A stretch of 15,100 nucleotides of DNA, from positions 1-15,100 of the forward strand of contig JAUZPT010000028.1 in assembly GCA_030705745.1 (NCBI GenBank), given 5' to 3'. Numbering within the stretch: position 1 is the stretch's first letter; every line of letters begins with the position of its first letter. Positions 6,622 through 15,100 of the stretch are shown piece by piece. Both the position numbers and the translations under genes were made by a program. The notes under the pieces were generated by a model. It searched no databases, had not been told where the DNA came from, and was given only the letters and a program-made list of their open reading frames with translations. The DNA comes from Bacillota bacterium. GTDB lineage: Bacteria; Bacillota; Bacilli; Bacillales; Cytobacillaceae.

Positions 6622-6656
6622 AATCTTTACACTTTTCAAAAAAATATTTGTAAAAC

Positions 6657-6690
6657 AAGAGAAACCCTGCCAGTTATCAGGGTTTCTCTT
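6657..6690 (-). terminator. yfnA: Terminator of the amino acid permease gene
   Basis: A 13-bp perfect stem (6657-6669 with 6678-6690) around an 8-base loop starts four bases after the permease stop codon. On the minus strand it is followed by GTTTTAC and further T-rich sequence; on the plus strand by a short TTTTC. It separates the permease from the kinase gene. Confidence 0.8.
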
Positions 6691-6694
6691 TTCA

Positions 6695-8110
6695 TTAACT
6701 TATTTTCCGGAGTGGTGCTTCACCTTGATTCAACCCGGAATGTTTCCTTCCATAACCGAAGTATACAATTAATCCGATCACCAGCCATACGCCGAAGCTG
6801 ATCCAAGTCAATTTAGGCAGTTGTAATGCCAAGTATCCGCAAGATAGGAATGCAAGAATTGGTACAAGCGGTACAAAAGGAACTTTAAATCCGCTTGAAA
6901 CGGGGTTTTTAGAATTGCGGAGAACCAAAATGCCAATCGCAACTGTCATAAAAGCAAATAAAGTACCGATATTCGTTAATTCAGCGAGCTTGTCTAGTGG
7001 AATAACTCCTGCAAAAAATGAAACGATTAAGCAAGTAATCCTTGTGTTCACAAGAGGTGTCTGCTTTTTCTTATCTACTTTTGAAAATACTTTAGGAAGC
7101 AGTCCATCGCGGCTGATTGCATAAAATAGGCGCGTTTGTCCATACATCATCACAAGCAAAACCGTCGTGATACCGATAATCGCTCCAATGGAGATAAAGC
7201 CTGCAACCCAATCCTGATGGATGTAAGTAAGGGCGAATGCAACCGGGTTTTTCACGTCAAGAAGTTTGTAAGGAACAATCCCGGTTAAAATCGCTGACAC
7301 GATGATATATAGAATTGTACAAACAAGCAGTGATGCGATAATTCCAATTGGCATATTACGCTGGGGGTTTTTGACTTCTTCCGCTGCAGTCGAAACGGCA
7401 TCAAAACCGATATAAGCAAAAAACACCGTAGCCGCACCGGTGGCAACTCCCGAAAATCCGAACGGCATGAACGGAGTCCAGTTACCAGGCTTTACATACC
7501 AAACGCCTACACCAATAAACAGTAAGACAACAGCTAACTTAATGACTACCATAATCGAATTAAAACGTGCAGATTTTTTTACACCTTGTGAAAGTAAGAA
7601 AGTGATGAAAAGAATAATTAAAATGGCTGGTATATCAATGAATGTTCCCTTGGCCGGGTCGTATGCGCTTGAAAGTGCCTTCGGAATATGGATTCCAAAA
7701 CCACCGATCAAGCCTTGAAAATACCCTGACCAACCGCTGGCAACCGCTGAGGAAGCAAGTCCGTATTCAAGAATTAAGTCCCAGCCGAGAATCCAGGCAA
7801 TCAATTCTCCAAAAGTTGCGTAGCTATACGTATATGCACTGCCTGAGACAGGAACCGTTGAAGCGAACTCTGCATAACACAATGCCGCGAACACACAGGC
7901 AAGACCCGATAAAACGAAAGAAAGGATAAGTGCCGGGCCCGCATGTTCTGCTGCCGCAACGCCTGTAAGAACAAATATGCCTGTCCCGATAATTGCGCCA
8001 ATTCCTAACATCGATAAATCAAACGCCCCGAGGTCTTTCTTCAGTTCTGTTCCGCGTTGTTCGTTTTCACTAAGTAGTGCTTGAATGGATTTTTTCCTAA
8101 ATAAATTCAT
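6695..8110 (-). CDS. yfnA: APC-family amino acid permease, YfnA/CAT type
   Basis: A 471-residue protein with about twelve membrane helices. GAIIGTGIF at 38-46 is the substrate-binding unwound segment of helix 1 in APC transporters, and FFAYIGFDAVSTAAEEVKNP at 230-249 is the helix 6 signature of the cationic amino acid transporter (CAT) branch. The overall sequence reads like Bacillus subtilis YfnA. It should import an amino acid by proton symport across the cytoplasmic membrane; the substrate cannot be told from sequence. The ATG at 8110 follows AGGAGGC. The gene stands alone, with a promoter at 8184-8212 and a terminator directly after the stop. Confidence 0.9.
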   Translation of the reverse strand: MNLFRKKSIQALLSENEQRGTELKKDLGAFDLSMLGIGAIIGTGIFVLTGVAAAEHAGPALILSFVLSGLACVFAALCYAEFASTVPVSGSAYTYSYATFGELIAWILGWDLILEYGLASSAVASGWSGYFQGLIGGFGIHIPKALSSAYDPAKGTFIDIPAILIILFITFLLSQGVKKSARFNSIMVVIKLAVVLLFIGVGVWYVKPGNWTPFMPFGFSGVATGAATVFFAYIGFDAVSTAAEEVKNPQRNMPIGIIASLLVCTILYIIVSAILTGIVPYKLLDVKNPVAFALTYIHQDWVAGFISIGAIIGITTVLLVMMYGQTRLFYAISRDGLLPKVFSKVDKKKQTPLVNTRITCLIVSFFAGVIPLDKLAELTNIGTLFAFMTVAIGILVLRNSKNPVSSGFKVPFVPLVPILAFLSCGYLALQLPKLTWISFGVWLVIGLIVYFGYGRKHSGLNQGEAPLRKIS

Positions 8111-8446
8111 AATTGCCTCCTGACGCCGTATTTATCTAAATGTTTTGACAATTAAATCTAATAAACTCTCTTTGTATATTGCTATAATATATTTAATCTA
8201 TTAAAAAATCAATATATTTTTAGAAAATATGAAAAAATTAAAAAATTACCAAAAATACCAACGATTTTATATTTCTAAAGACCTAATTTCTATTTTTAAA
8301 AATACTTTAATTGTTATATTTTACAAATAAAATAATGAATAAGTCACAGGGAATTAACTCTCTATTTCATTCCAATAATTAATTTTATACAATCAGGATT
8401 AATTTTCTAAATACATACAAGAACATTACCATTAAGGAAAGTGAAA
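8111..8446. other. A+T-rich intergenic region of about 335 bases
   Basis: Apart from the permease promoter and ribosome site this stretch holds no open frame with a ribosome site and no convincing repeat. The part 8220-8440 is almost entirely A and T with long A and T runs. It may contain upstream A-tract elements or regulator sites, but I cannot name any. Confidence 0.5.
8184..8212 (-). promoter_or_regulatory. SigA-type promoter of the permease gene
   Basis: On the minus strand TTGATT (8207-8212) and TATTAT (8184-8189) are 17 bases apart. Transcription would start near 8177 and give a leader of about 67 bases. No riboswitch-like structure is evident in that leader. Confidence 0.5.
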
Positions 8447-8481
8447 AACAGGCTGACTCAAAACCGAAGAGTCAGCCTGTT
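8447..8481 (-). terminator. Terminator of the dehydrogenase gene
   Basis: A 13-bp perfect stem (AACAGGCTGACTC at 8447-8459 with its complement at 8469-8481) around a 9-base loop lies 12 bases past the stop codon. On the minus strand it runs into a T5 tract. Confidence 0.85.
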
Positions 8482-8493
8482 ACGACTATCTAA

Positions 8494-9366
8494 TTATTTT
8501 TCAGTTGGCTTTGCAGAAGTAAATTGAGCGATTGCTGAAAAATCAGCTTGTCCTAAGCCGTGTTTCTTTGCCATTGCATACATTTCCTTTGTTACATTGG
8601 CAATGGGCAAGGAAAGGCCGTTTTCATATGCAGCCTGTGAAACAAGTTGCATGTCCTTTTGCATATGCTCCAGCGGGAAATCAGCAGAAAAATCCCCTGA
8701 AAGCACTTTGTCTTTTTTCCCTTTTAGGAATGGTGCTGTGGTAGCCCCATTTAGGAGAGTGTTCACTACTGCTTCCTGCTCAAAGCCCAGCGCTTCCCCG
8801 AGAGCAACTGCCTCTGCAAAGGCAGCCATCGTTTGAGCTAGCATCAAGTTGATGACAAGCTTAATTGAAGTTCCTTTGCCTTGCTCCCCCTGATATAAAA
8901 CCTCCTTGCCCATCGCCTCAAGCATCGGCCGAACTTCATCTACATCACATTTTTCACCGCCAACCAAAAAAACAAGTTCCCCTTTTTCAGCTGGCAGTTT
9001 TGAACCGGCAACGGGCGCATCCATAAAACGGATGCCTCCTAGAGCTGCTTCTTTTGCCATTTTCCGAGTAAATGAGGGATCAACTGTACTGCAGTCGACC
9101 CAAAGCTTTCCTTCAGACATTCCACGCAGTAGTCCATTTTCACCCAATGCCATCTCCTCTACGGCAACAGGGTTGGAAAGCATGGAGAAAACAACATCTG
9201 ATTGTCGCGCGACATTTGTTGGAGAATTCGCCCATGTCGCTCCTTTTTCAACCAAAGAAGACGCTTTTTCCTTCGTCCGATTGTAAATCACAAGTTCATA
9301 GCCCTTATTTAGCAGGTTTTCAGCCATGCGGCTGCCCATAATTCCTAATCCGATAAAACCAATCAT
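8494..9366 (-). CDS. NAD(P)-dependent beta-hydroxyacid dehydrogenase (3-hydroxyisobutyrate dehydrogenase family)
   Basis: A 290-residue protein, the usual length for the family. GFIGLGIMG at 3-11 is the Rossmann nucleotide loop. NRT at 29-31 after the second strand has an Arg and lacks an acidic residue, which favours NADPH as in the glyoxylate/succinic semialdehyde reductase branch. DAPVAGS at 116-122 is the substrate-binding motif and Lys169 in GKGTSIKLVINLM is the catalytic lysine. Likely reactions are oxidation of 3-hydroxyisobutyrate or reduction of a small aldehyde acid in the cytoplasm. It lies 84 bases after the amidase gene with no terminator between, so both may be one transcript; a pathway link is not proved. 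The ATG at 9366 follows GGGGTG. Exact substrate is open. Confidence 0.87.
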   Translation of the reverse strand: MIGFIGLGIMGSRMAENLLNKGYELVIYNRTKEKASSLVEKGATWANSPTNVARQSDVVFSMLSNPVAVEEMALGENGLLRGMSEGKLWVDCSTVDPSFTRKMAKEAALGGIRFMDAPVAGSKLPAEKGELVFLVGGEKCDVDEVRPMLEAMGKEVLYQGEQGKGTSIKLVINLMLAQTMAAFAEAVALGEALGFEQEAVVNTLLNGATTAPFLKGKKDKVLSGDFSADFPLEHMQKDMQLVSQAAYENGLSLPIANVTKEMYAMAKKHGLGQADFSAIAQFTSAKPTEK

Positions 9367-9450
9367 CTTAGCACCCCAATTGTTTTGTTTTCCTAATTAT
9401 GAATTTTTCAAAAGGGGAATTCAAGATTTTACACTCGCTATGCATGTACA

Positions 9451-10956
9451 TTATGCTTTATTTTCAAAACAACCATTTTCTTCAACCCTAATCCAATGGT
9501 CCGTTTGTTCGAGCTGTCCTGCAAGCTGAAATAATTTATCTTCTCTTCCTTTTGCAGCAGCAAACTGAAGGCCCACCGGCAATCCATCGGCAGTTTGATG
9601 AAGCGGTAATGACATCGCCGGCTGGCCGGTCAAATTGGCTAACTGGGTGAATGGTGTTCTTTTTAAATTTGACTCCGCAAGTTGGTCGACAATTCCCGCG
9701 CTTTTCAAAAGATTTATTAGCCCTTTTCTTCCCATTAAACTCATCATCATTTTTTCAAAAGAGCTTGGCTCCAGCTCTCCAATTTTTGATGCAGGGTAAG
9801 CAGTTGTTGGGGTCATATAAAAATCGTAAGTTTCGTGAAAATGTTCCATTTCAAAAGATGCGATATCCCACTCTCTTACTCCAAGTACAAACTCTTCTGC
9901 GGATGTAACCTTGCCTAACAAACCAAGCATCCACGTTGTTGCTTCGACGTCGCTTCTTTTTGCCTTTCGCCCTAAAACACCTTCCAGGGAAGACAGTGTT
10001 GCGGCCACTTCGCCAAAGTACATGGTCAGAAAGCTTTTTGCCAATTTCTTGCCGTCTACAGGTGCTTCCGCCTCGACAACTGTATGTCCTAGCGACTCAA
10101 GCAAGGCTGCCGTGCGCTTAACAGCCTCAATGCAAGCTGGGTGTACTTCTGTTCCTAAAGGAGATTTTGCTGTAAAAGCAATTTTGTACTTCTTGCTTTT
10201 CCCGGCATGAAGGTCCTGAAGATAGCTTCCCAAATAATCCGGCGTATGAAAGGCAGCGGCATTCTGATGCATTTTTAACTCATCGAGCATCGCAGCACTG
10301 TCGCGAACCGATCTTGATAGAATATGGTCAACGGACGCGCCTTGCCAACTTCTGCCCAAATCCGGACCGACAGGGGTCCTGCCTCTTGTCGGTTTTAATC
10401 CGAAAAGTCCGCAAAAGGCTGCTGGAATTCGAATCGAACCGCCACCATCATTTGCTCCGGCAATTGGAACCATCCCACTGGCGACCGCTGCTGCCGATCC
10501 TCCGCTTGACCCTCCTGGAGTATGCTCCGTATTCCAAGGGTTCCTCGCAGGGCCATAAAAGGCAGGCTCGGTTATGCCCATTAGTGCAAATTCAGGCACA
10601 TTCGTCTGACCGACAAAAATGGTACCTGTTTGTCTGAGCTTTTTCACGATTTCAGAATCCCTCGTTGCCCGGTAACCTTGAAAAGCTTTTGAACCCGCTG
10701 TCGTTCTCTCTCCCTCCAATTCCTGCGTAATATCCTTCAAGAGCATCGGAACTCCGGAAAAAGGACCGGGAAGTTCTATTTCAGTTTCCTTTATTGCACT
10801 TTCATATCGCTTATGAATGACCGCATTTAAATTCGGATTATGCTTTTCAATCTCAACAATCGCAGCCTCTATTACCTCCGAGCGTTTGACTTCTTTCTTT
10901 TTAATCAATTCAGCCAATCCAAGTCCATCATATTTTTTGTAATCAAAGCCTTCCAT
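9451..10956 (-). CDS. Amidase signature family hydrolase
   Basis: A 501-residue protein of the amidase signature family. The Ser-cisSer-Lys triad is visible as Lys74 (MLLKD), Ser151 in the GGSSGGSAAAVASG segment (148-161) and Ser174 in NDGGGSIRIPAAF. The form DGGGSIRIPA instead of TDTGGSIR recalls NylA-like (6-aminohexanoate-cyclic-dimer hydrolase) amidases. It is not GatA, because no gatC or gatB neighbour exists. It should release ammonia or an amine from an amide in the cytoplasm; the natural substrate is unknown. The ATG at 10956 follows GGGAGTG. It is first of a probable two-gene unit with the dehydrogenase. Confidence 0.88.
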   Translation of the reverse strand: MEGFDYKKYDGLGLAELIKKKEVKRSEVIEAAIVEIEKHNPNLNAVIHKRYESAIKETEIELPGPFSGVPMLLKDITQELEGERTTAGSKAFQGYRATRDSEIVKKLRQTGTIFVGQTNVPEFALMGITEPAFYGPARNPWNTEHTPGGSSGGSAAAVASGMVPIAGANDGGGSIRIPAAFCGLFGLKPTRGRTPVGPDLGRSWQGASVDHILSRSVRDSAAMLDELKMHQNAAAFHTPDYLGSYLQDLHAGKSKKYKIAFTAKSPLGTEVHPACIEAVKRTAALLESLGHTVVEAEAPVDGKKLAKSFLTMYFGEVAATLSSLEGVLGRKAKRSDVEATTWMLGLLGKVTSAEEFVLGVREWDIASFEMEHFHETYDFYMTPTTAYPASKIGELEPSSFEKMMMSLMGRKGLINLLKSAGIVDQLAESNLKRTPFTQLANLTGQPAMSLPLHQTADGLPVGLQFAAAKGREDKLFQLAGQLEQTDHWIRVEENGCFENKA

Positions 10957-11069
10957 ACAATCACTCCCATTTCCCTGCTATTACTCAAGTGTATTCTTCA
11001 CGCACCACCTATTTCCCTTTGGATAAACAAAGTAGAATGAAAATATTTTTTAAAAATTCAGATATTAAA

Positions 11070-11116
11070 ATAAAACTAAAAGCCAGCTACTTATTGCAGC
11101 TGACTTTTAGTTTTAT
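11070..11116 (-). terminator. Terminator of the chemoreceptor gene
   Basis: A 19-bp stem with one imperfect pair (11070-11088 with 11098-11116) around a 9-base loop. On the minus strand the second arm already ends in TTTTAT and is followed by TTTAATA. It lies about 60 bases after the chemoreceptor stop and about 115 bases before the amidase start. The A-rich first arm makes it potentially bidirectional. Confidence 0.75.
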
Positions 11117-11177
11117 TTCAATTGAATTTTAATACTTATGAGGAACCATGGTTCTCAAAACGGAGAATCCTAATTAC

Positions 11178-13250
11178 TCATTCAGTCACACGGAATTGTT
11201 CAACCGCTCCATTTAAATCTTCGATTAGATTAGAAAGCTGTGCAGCATACTGTGCTACTTCATTCGAAGATGCAGCCTGTTCTTCCATCGCCGAAGCGAT
11301 TTCTTCGGAGGAAGCTGTCGTTTGCTGAGATACAGCTGAAATTTCTTCAATCATTCTCACCACTACATCCTTTTGTTCCTGGATGCTATTGATACTGGCT
11401 GTCTCTTCTTTAACTGACTCCATCATTTTATTCAAAGAAGATGTTAATTGGTTAATCGATGTACTGACAGTCGTGACCGCTCCTTTTTGTTCAGAGCTGA
11501 TTTGATTCGTTTCAGCCATTACATCTACCAATTCCTTCGTATCCTTTAAGACACTGCTAATAATCTGTTGAATATCATTTGTTGCTTTTTTCGACTCTTC
11601 TGCCAGATTGCGTACTTCATTTGCTACCACCGAGAATCCTTTCCCATGTTCACCAGCTCTTGCTGCTTCGATTGAAGCGTTGAGGGATAACAGGTTCGTT
11701 TGCTCAGCTATTTGCGCAATAGCATTGGTGACAGCAGAGATCGATTTGGACTTCTCATCTAGTTTTGAAATCATGAAAGTTACTTTTTCGAAAGCTTTCT
11801 CAAGTTTCTGATAGGACTCTTCGAGGTTCCCCACCTGAACATTTCCTGTCTGAATTTGAGATGAAGCCTCACCTACAACCAACTCAATCGAAGCAGATTG
11901 CATTAATAACTCCTCAATTTCACCGCTTAAATCGTGGATGGCACTGGATCCTTTTTCAATTTCTTCGGATTGATTTCCTGCACCTGCCGCAATTTCTTCC
12001 ACAGAACGGGAAACTTCCGTAATGGCGGCGCTATTTTCCGCTGCAATTACAGTAAGTCCACTTGTTGCTTGATTAACTGATTGAACATTGCCAATCACCT
12101 TCTTGATTAACTCTCTCATATTCGACAGCATTAGATTATAACTATTCGCAAGATCACCAATTTCATCCCTGGAATCGAGAACAAACTCGGTAACTAAGTC
12201 TCCTTGAGCAGTTTTTTCAAGAGAACCCCGGAATCTGAAAATCAAGCCTTTTAGTTTTTCCGCTAGGTAAATTGCACAAATTACACCAAAAAGTAATCCT
12301 AGTAAAATAGAAAACAATCCTGTTTTCTTAATTTGATTCATCTTCCCTGTAAATACCTCGTTCGGCGTAAAGGATAACACCTTCCAGTTTAAGTCAGGGA
12401 TTGTCGTGAATTGTCCTGAATAGTCCTTGCCTTTCCATGTTAGAGCATGGGAGGAATCTCCTGTATGGCCGTACAGATCTGCCACCCATTTAAAATCTTT
12501 CTTAAATGAACTTTTATTTCCGACAAGGTCCTTAACTCCTTCAACCGAACCGCTTTTAGCAGGATTCATATTCTCTCCATCTGAATTTTCCATAAAGGAG
12601 CTGACGATGAATCCTTGCGCATCCAGAATAACAAGCTTGCTCTGCGATTCCTTTTCAATCGTTGCTCTTGCCTCACCTATCGATGCAAGGTCAATGTCAT
12701 AGCCCAATGCACCAACCATTCTTCCATCAGACAGCACAGGCGTTACAACCGAAGTCATAATTTTTTTAGAAGTAGTATCCTGGTATACATCCATCCAAAG
12801 AGTTTTCGGTGTTGCACTTAATAATTTATATGTTCTTGTTTCTCTTACATCCTTGTTGTATTCAACAAAAGGAGAAATATGCAATTTTCCAGAAGTGAAG
12901 TCCATGTAATAAACGGAAATAAGTGATTTATTATTTTCCTGCAATGTTTTAATGGATGTGTCAATACGTTGAAGTGCATCAGTCGCTTTCACATCCGTCG
13001 AGACGAGACTCGCCAATTGTTCCAGAGAATGTTCATAGTCTTTGAGATTCAAACCGACCTGTGCAGCAGCATTTTTCACATTATTTTTATTCGCAGCTAC
13101 ATTGTCCTTTTCCAAAATCCCGCTTATCGTATAATGCGTGAAAAGCACTGTAGCTGATATAGCAATCAGAATAGACGTACAAATAAATAGAATCCATTTC
13201 GTACGAATCGATAGACCTTTGCTTCGTTTGCCTCTAGGTGTTTTTTCCAT
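11178..13250 (-). CDS. Methyl-accepting chemotaxis protein with extracellular dCache-type sensor
   Basis: A 690-residue receptor of the McpA/McpB/TlpA type. A short basic N-terminus is followed by TM1 at about 19-42, an extracytoplasmic double-Cache-like ligand domain at 45-305, TM2 at 311-329, a HAMP domain at 330-385 and a long cytoplasmic coiled coil. The hairpin tip that contacts CheA and CheW is at about 516-550 ([24 protein letters not shown]). Gln/Glu pairs on both helices offer methylation sites, and the C-terminus ends FRVTE without a CheR-docking pentapeptide. It binds an unknown ligand, probably a small molecule such as an amino acid. A SigD-type promoter precedes it and a terminator follows, so it is transcribed alone with the motility regulon. 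The ATG follows AAAAGGAT. Confidence 0.93.
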   Translation of the reverse strand: MEKTPRGKRSKGLSIRTKWILFICTSILIAISATVLFTHYTISGILEKDNVAANKNNVKNAAAQVGLNLKDYEHSLEQLASLVSTDVKATDALQRIDTSIKTLQENNKSLISVYYMDFTSGKLHISPFVEYNKDVRETRTYKLLSATPKTLWMDVYQDTTSKKIMTSVVTPVLSDGRMVGALGYDIDLASIGEARATIEKESQSKLVILDAQGFIVSSFMENSDGENMNPAKSGSVEGVKDLVGNKSSFKKDFKWVADLYGHTGDSSHALTWKGKDYSGQFTTIPDLNWKVLSFTPNEVFTGKMNQIKKTGLFSILLGLLFGVICAIYLAEKLKGLIFRFRGSLEKTAQGDLVTEFVLDSRDEIGDLANSYNLMLSNMRELIKKVIGNVQSVNQATSGLTVIAAENSAAITEVSRSVEEIAAGAGNQSEEIEKGSSAIHDLSGEIEELLMQSASIELVVGEASSQIQTGNVQVGNLEESYQKLEKAFEKVTFMISKLDEKSKSISAVTNAIAQIAEQTNLLSLNASIEAARAGEHGKGFSVVANEVRNLAEESKKATNDIQQIISSVLKDTKELVDVMAETNQISSEQKGAVTTVSTSINQLTSSLNKMMESVKEETASINSIQEQKDVVVRMIEEISAVSQQTTASSEEIASAMEEQAASSNEVAQYAAQLSNLIEDLNGAVEQFRVTE

Positions 13251-13319
13251 TTAGTCATTATCCTTTTCTCATGGTTTTTTGGCGGGCATCCGTTTTGACA
13301 TCCATAACCCACTACTTAT

Positions 13320-13347
13320 TTATCGGACTGCCTTGACTTAACTTTTA
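13320..13347 (-). promoter_or_regulatory. SigD-type (motility) promoter of the chemoreceptor gene
   Basis: On the minus strand TAAA (13344-13347) and TCCGATAA (13320-13327) are separated by 16 bases, close to the SigD consensus TAAA-N15-GCCGATAT. Transcription would start near 13312, about 60 bases before the ATG. Chemoreceptor genes are typical SigD targets, which agrees. Confidence 0.65.
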
Positions 13348-13390
13348 TAAAAAAGCAAGAAGTCCACCTGTTCTGATTGTTGCGAAAATA

Positions 13391-13423
13391 AAAAAGCAAC
13401 CTAATCAAGTCAGGTTGCTTTTT
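13391..13423 (-). terminator. Terminator of the ABC exporter gene, overlapping its last codons
   Basis: A 12-bp perfect stem (AAAAAGCAACCT at 13391-13402 with 13412-13423) and a 9-base loop. On the minus strand it continues into TTTTTATTTTC. The first transcribed arm includes the final codons of the ABC gene, and the stop codon at 13410-13412 overlaps the loop. Confidence 0.85.
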
Positions 13424-15100
13424 GTCCGTGATTCAATTCATAATAAAAACCCTTTTCCTTCAAAAGCGAATCATGATTGCCTTTTTCGATTAGGCGTCCT
13501 TTTTGCAGAACAAGAATTTGATCGGCATGCCGGATTGTGTTAAGTCGGTGGGCAATAACAAAGCTCGTCCTGCCATGCATTAGACGCTTCAATGCTTCTT
13601 GAATTTTAAGCTCAGTAATCGTGTCAATGCTGCTCGTGGCTTCATCCAAAATCAAAATCGATGGATCTGCGAGAATCGCCCTTGCAATGGATAAAAGCTG
13701 TTTTTGCCCCTGGCTAATTCCGCTTCCATCCTGTTTCAGAATTGTTAAATAACCTTCAGGAAGTCTACGAATAAAAGAATCAGCATTGGCAAGTTTTGCA
13801 GCCTCCAGCACTTCTTCATCGCTGGCATCCAAACGTCCATAACGGATATTTTCGATAATTGTTCCTTCAAATAAAAATGTATCCTGCAGCACAAAGCCCA
13901 TACTTCTGCGAAGGCTGCTTCGTTTAATACTCTTTGATTCAACTCCATCAAAGAAGATGGCGCCTCCATCCGGATCGTAAAAACGTGATAGAAGATTCAT
14001 TATCGTTGATTTTCCGGCACCCGTTGGTCCGACGAGAGCAATTGTCTCGCCAGGAGAAGCGTGGAATTGAAGATTATTTACCGTGTCTCCTCCTTCTTCA
14101 TAGGAAAAAGATACGTTCCGGAATTCCACATCGCCATTTAATCCATCAATTTCAATCGCATTTCCTTCATCCACTGTTTCTTCTTTTTCGTCGAGGATTT
14201 CGAAAACCCTTTCTGCCCCCGCAACGGCAGATAGGAGCGTATTAAACTGGTTGGCCAAATCATTCAGCGGCCTTGTGAATTGGCGCGAATACTCTGTAAA
14301 TACAAGGATCGTACCAATGGTAATCTCCCCTTTTAGAGCGAGAATTCCCCCGATTGCGGCAATGATCGTAAAACTTAAATTATTTAAGACATTCATCAGT
14401 TTTGGGATGAAACCGGAGAATGCCTGAGCCCAAAAACCGGAACCGAGCAAATTTTCATTCTTCAGCATAAAATCAGAAATCACTTTTTTCTCCTGCGAAA
14501 ACGTTTTGACGATTCTTTGGCCGGAGATCGTTTCTTCGATGTACCCGTTCAAATCCCCAAGATTTCTTTGTTGCTCTTTAAATAAAATACCTGTCCGATT
14601 GGTGATCCATTTTAATCCTAAAAACATCAATGGGACGATGGAAAGCGTGATCACCGTTAAAAGGGGACTCAGCCATACCATGACTGAAACCGTTCCAATT
14701 AAAGTAAGGAAACTCGAAAAAATTTGAATGACCGAACTATTCAAAGTCGAACTCACATTTTCCATATCATTAGTGACACGGCTCATAAGTTCGCCATGCT
14801 GGCGCTTGTCAAAAAAGGAAATGGGCAATCCGTGTAAATGGCGAAACATTTCCATTCTCATCGTAAAGACGCTTTTTTGGGCAATCCCAATCATCCAGTA
14901 ATTTTGTAAAAAGGACGTGAGCGAATAGAGTATATAAATTAGCAGCAGGCCGAGCAACAACCACAAAAGGCCGCCAGTGTTCTTCGTAACAATATATCGG
15001 TCAATGGCCTTGCCAATCATGACTGGCCCGAGCAACCCCAATCCCGAGCTAATTATGACCATTGCCATCACAAGGATGAGCATACCTTTTTTCTCCGATA
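13410..15100 (-). CDS. ABC exporter half-transporter, fused permease and ATPase (YfiB/YfiC-like), partial at right edge
   Basis: The frame stays open to the window edge (SEKKG precedes the ATG at 15083), and the usual cytosolic start and first helix portion are missing, so the true start is outside. Counting from that ATG, membrane helices fill about 1-280 with the FFDKRQHGELMSRVTND coupling region. The ATPase has Walker A GPTGAGKST 352-360, Q-loop Gln400, signature GISQGQKQ 455-462, Walker B ILILDEA 476-482 and H-loop His512, all intact. The ISQGQ signature in place of LSGGQ is common in YfiB/YfiC-like and multidrug-type exporters that work as heterodimers, so the partner is probably encoded just beyond the edge. 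Expected role is ATP-driven export of drugs, lipids or peptides. It is not close enough to the peptide gene to be assigned to it. Confidence 0.9.
   Translation of the reverse strand, partial: SEKKGMLILVMAMVIISSGLGLLGPVMIGKAIDRYIVTKNTGGLLWLLLGLLLIYILYSLTSFLQNYWMIGIAQKSVFTMRMEMFRHLHGLPISFFDKRQHGELMSRVTNDMENVSSTLNSSVIQIFSSFLTLIGTVSVMVWLSPLLTVITLSIVPLMFLGLKWITNRTGILFKEQQRNLGDLNGYIEETISGQRIVKTFSQEKKVISDFMLKNENLLGSGFWAQAFSGFIPKLMNVLNNLSFTIIAAIGGILALKGEITIGTILVFTEYSRQFTRPLNDLANQFNTLLSAVAGAERVFEILDEKEETVDEGNAIEIDGLNGDVEFRNVSFSYEEGGDTVNNLQFHASPGETIALVGPTGAGKSTIMNLLSRFYDPDGGAIFFDGVESKSIKRSSLRRSMGFVLQDTFLFEGTIIENIRYGRLDASDEEVLEAAKLANADSFIRRLPEGYLTILKQDGSGISQGQKQLLSIARAILADPSILILDEATSSIDTITELKIQEALKRLMHGRTSFVIAHRLNTIRHADQILVLQKGRLIEKGNHDSLLKEKGFYYELNHGQKAT

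Noticed and set aside
8180..8188. Extended -10 sequence TGCTATAAT on the plus strand
   Set aside because: No -35 at proper distance and no plus-strand gene downstream. The same A/T-rich bases are better explained by the minus-strand permease promoter.
8906..9286. 126-codon plus-strand open frame
   Set aside because: It lies fully inside the well-supported dehydrogenase gene on the other strand, has no ribosome site and has a composition typical of an antisense shadow.
11139..11174. 11-codon plus-strand frame beginning MRNHG between the chemoreceptor stop and its terminator
   Set aside because: No ribosome binding site and no promoter, and it lies in a transcribed 3' region of the opposite strand.
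13294..13325. TTGACA-like element on the plus strand upstream of the ABC gene end
   Set aside because: No -10 at 16-18 bases and no plus-strand gene follows.
13410..15100. ABC exporter as the dedicated transporter of the small peptide
   Set aside because: It is almost 10 kb away with several terminators between, has no peptidase C39 domain in the visible part, and looks like one half of a general YfiB/YfiC-type pair.
1..15100. CRISPR arrays, insertion sequences, tRNA or rRNA genes
   Set aside because: No regular direct repeats, transposase-like frames or RNA gene signatures were seen on either strand.

Overview
The window looks like chromosomal DNA of a motile, spore-forming member of the Bacillaceae. 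The signs are strong AGGAGG-type ribosome binding sites, low G+C, a YfnA-type permease, a YfiB/YfiC-type ABC exporter, a SigD-type (motility) promoter in front of a chemoreceptor gene, and Spo0A-box-like sites in front of a sporulation-kinase-like gene. All ten genes recognised, plus one very small gene, lie on the minus strand, so the window is read from right to left.

From right to left in direction of transcription: (a) 15100-13410, an ABC exporter half-transporter cut by the window edge and ending in a terminator. (b) 13347-11070, a SigD-type promoter, a transmembrane chemoreceptor and a terminator. (c) 10956-8447, an amidase-signature enzyme and a beta-hydroxyacid dehydrogenase, with a terminator after the second. 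(d) 8212-6657, a promoter, a YfnA-like amino acid permease and a terminator. (e) 6621-2491, the most unusual region: an orphan histidine kinase, a membrane HD-GYP protein with the same type of membrane sensor domain, a previously unmarked 22-codon gene for a Cys/Trp-rich peptide, and an M50 zinc metalloprotease with a PqqD-like N-terminus, followed by a perfect 18-bp terminator. (f) 2587-1, tandem GC-rich dyads, then an NarI-like membrane haem b protein overlapping a NasA/NarB-type molybdopterin nitrate reductase that runs off the left edge.

The main candidate for an undescribed system is region (e). A near-ideal Shine-Dalgarno sequence lies between the HD-GYP stop codon and an ATG that opens a 22-residue peptide: a basic leader (MKIRPLKKIKATT) followed by a CWWCWPFGL core. 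A hairpin with a weak T-tract separates it from a membrane zinc protease whose N-terminus resembles a RiPP recognition domain. This is the layout expected of a ribosomally made, proteolytically matured peptide, possibly a signal, but no modification enzyme or dedicated exporter is visible. The region is also visibly more A+T-rich than its flanks. A Trp-codon leader peptide controlling the protease gene is the main alternative.

The nitrate module at the left edge is also notable. A NasA-type catalytic subunit is translationally coupled to a quinol-oxidising-type haem b membrane protein with a C-terminal Cys cluster. Its start codon lies directly behind a perfect terminator and tandem dyads that recall NreC sites, which suggests control by nitrate or oxygen and possibly by attenuation.
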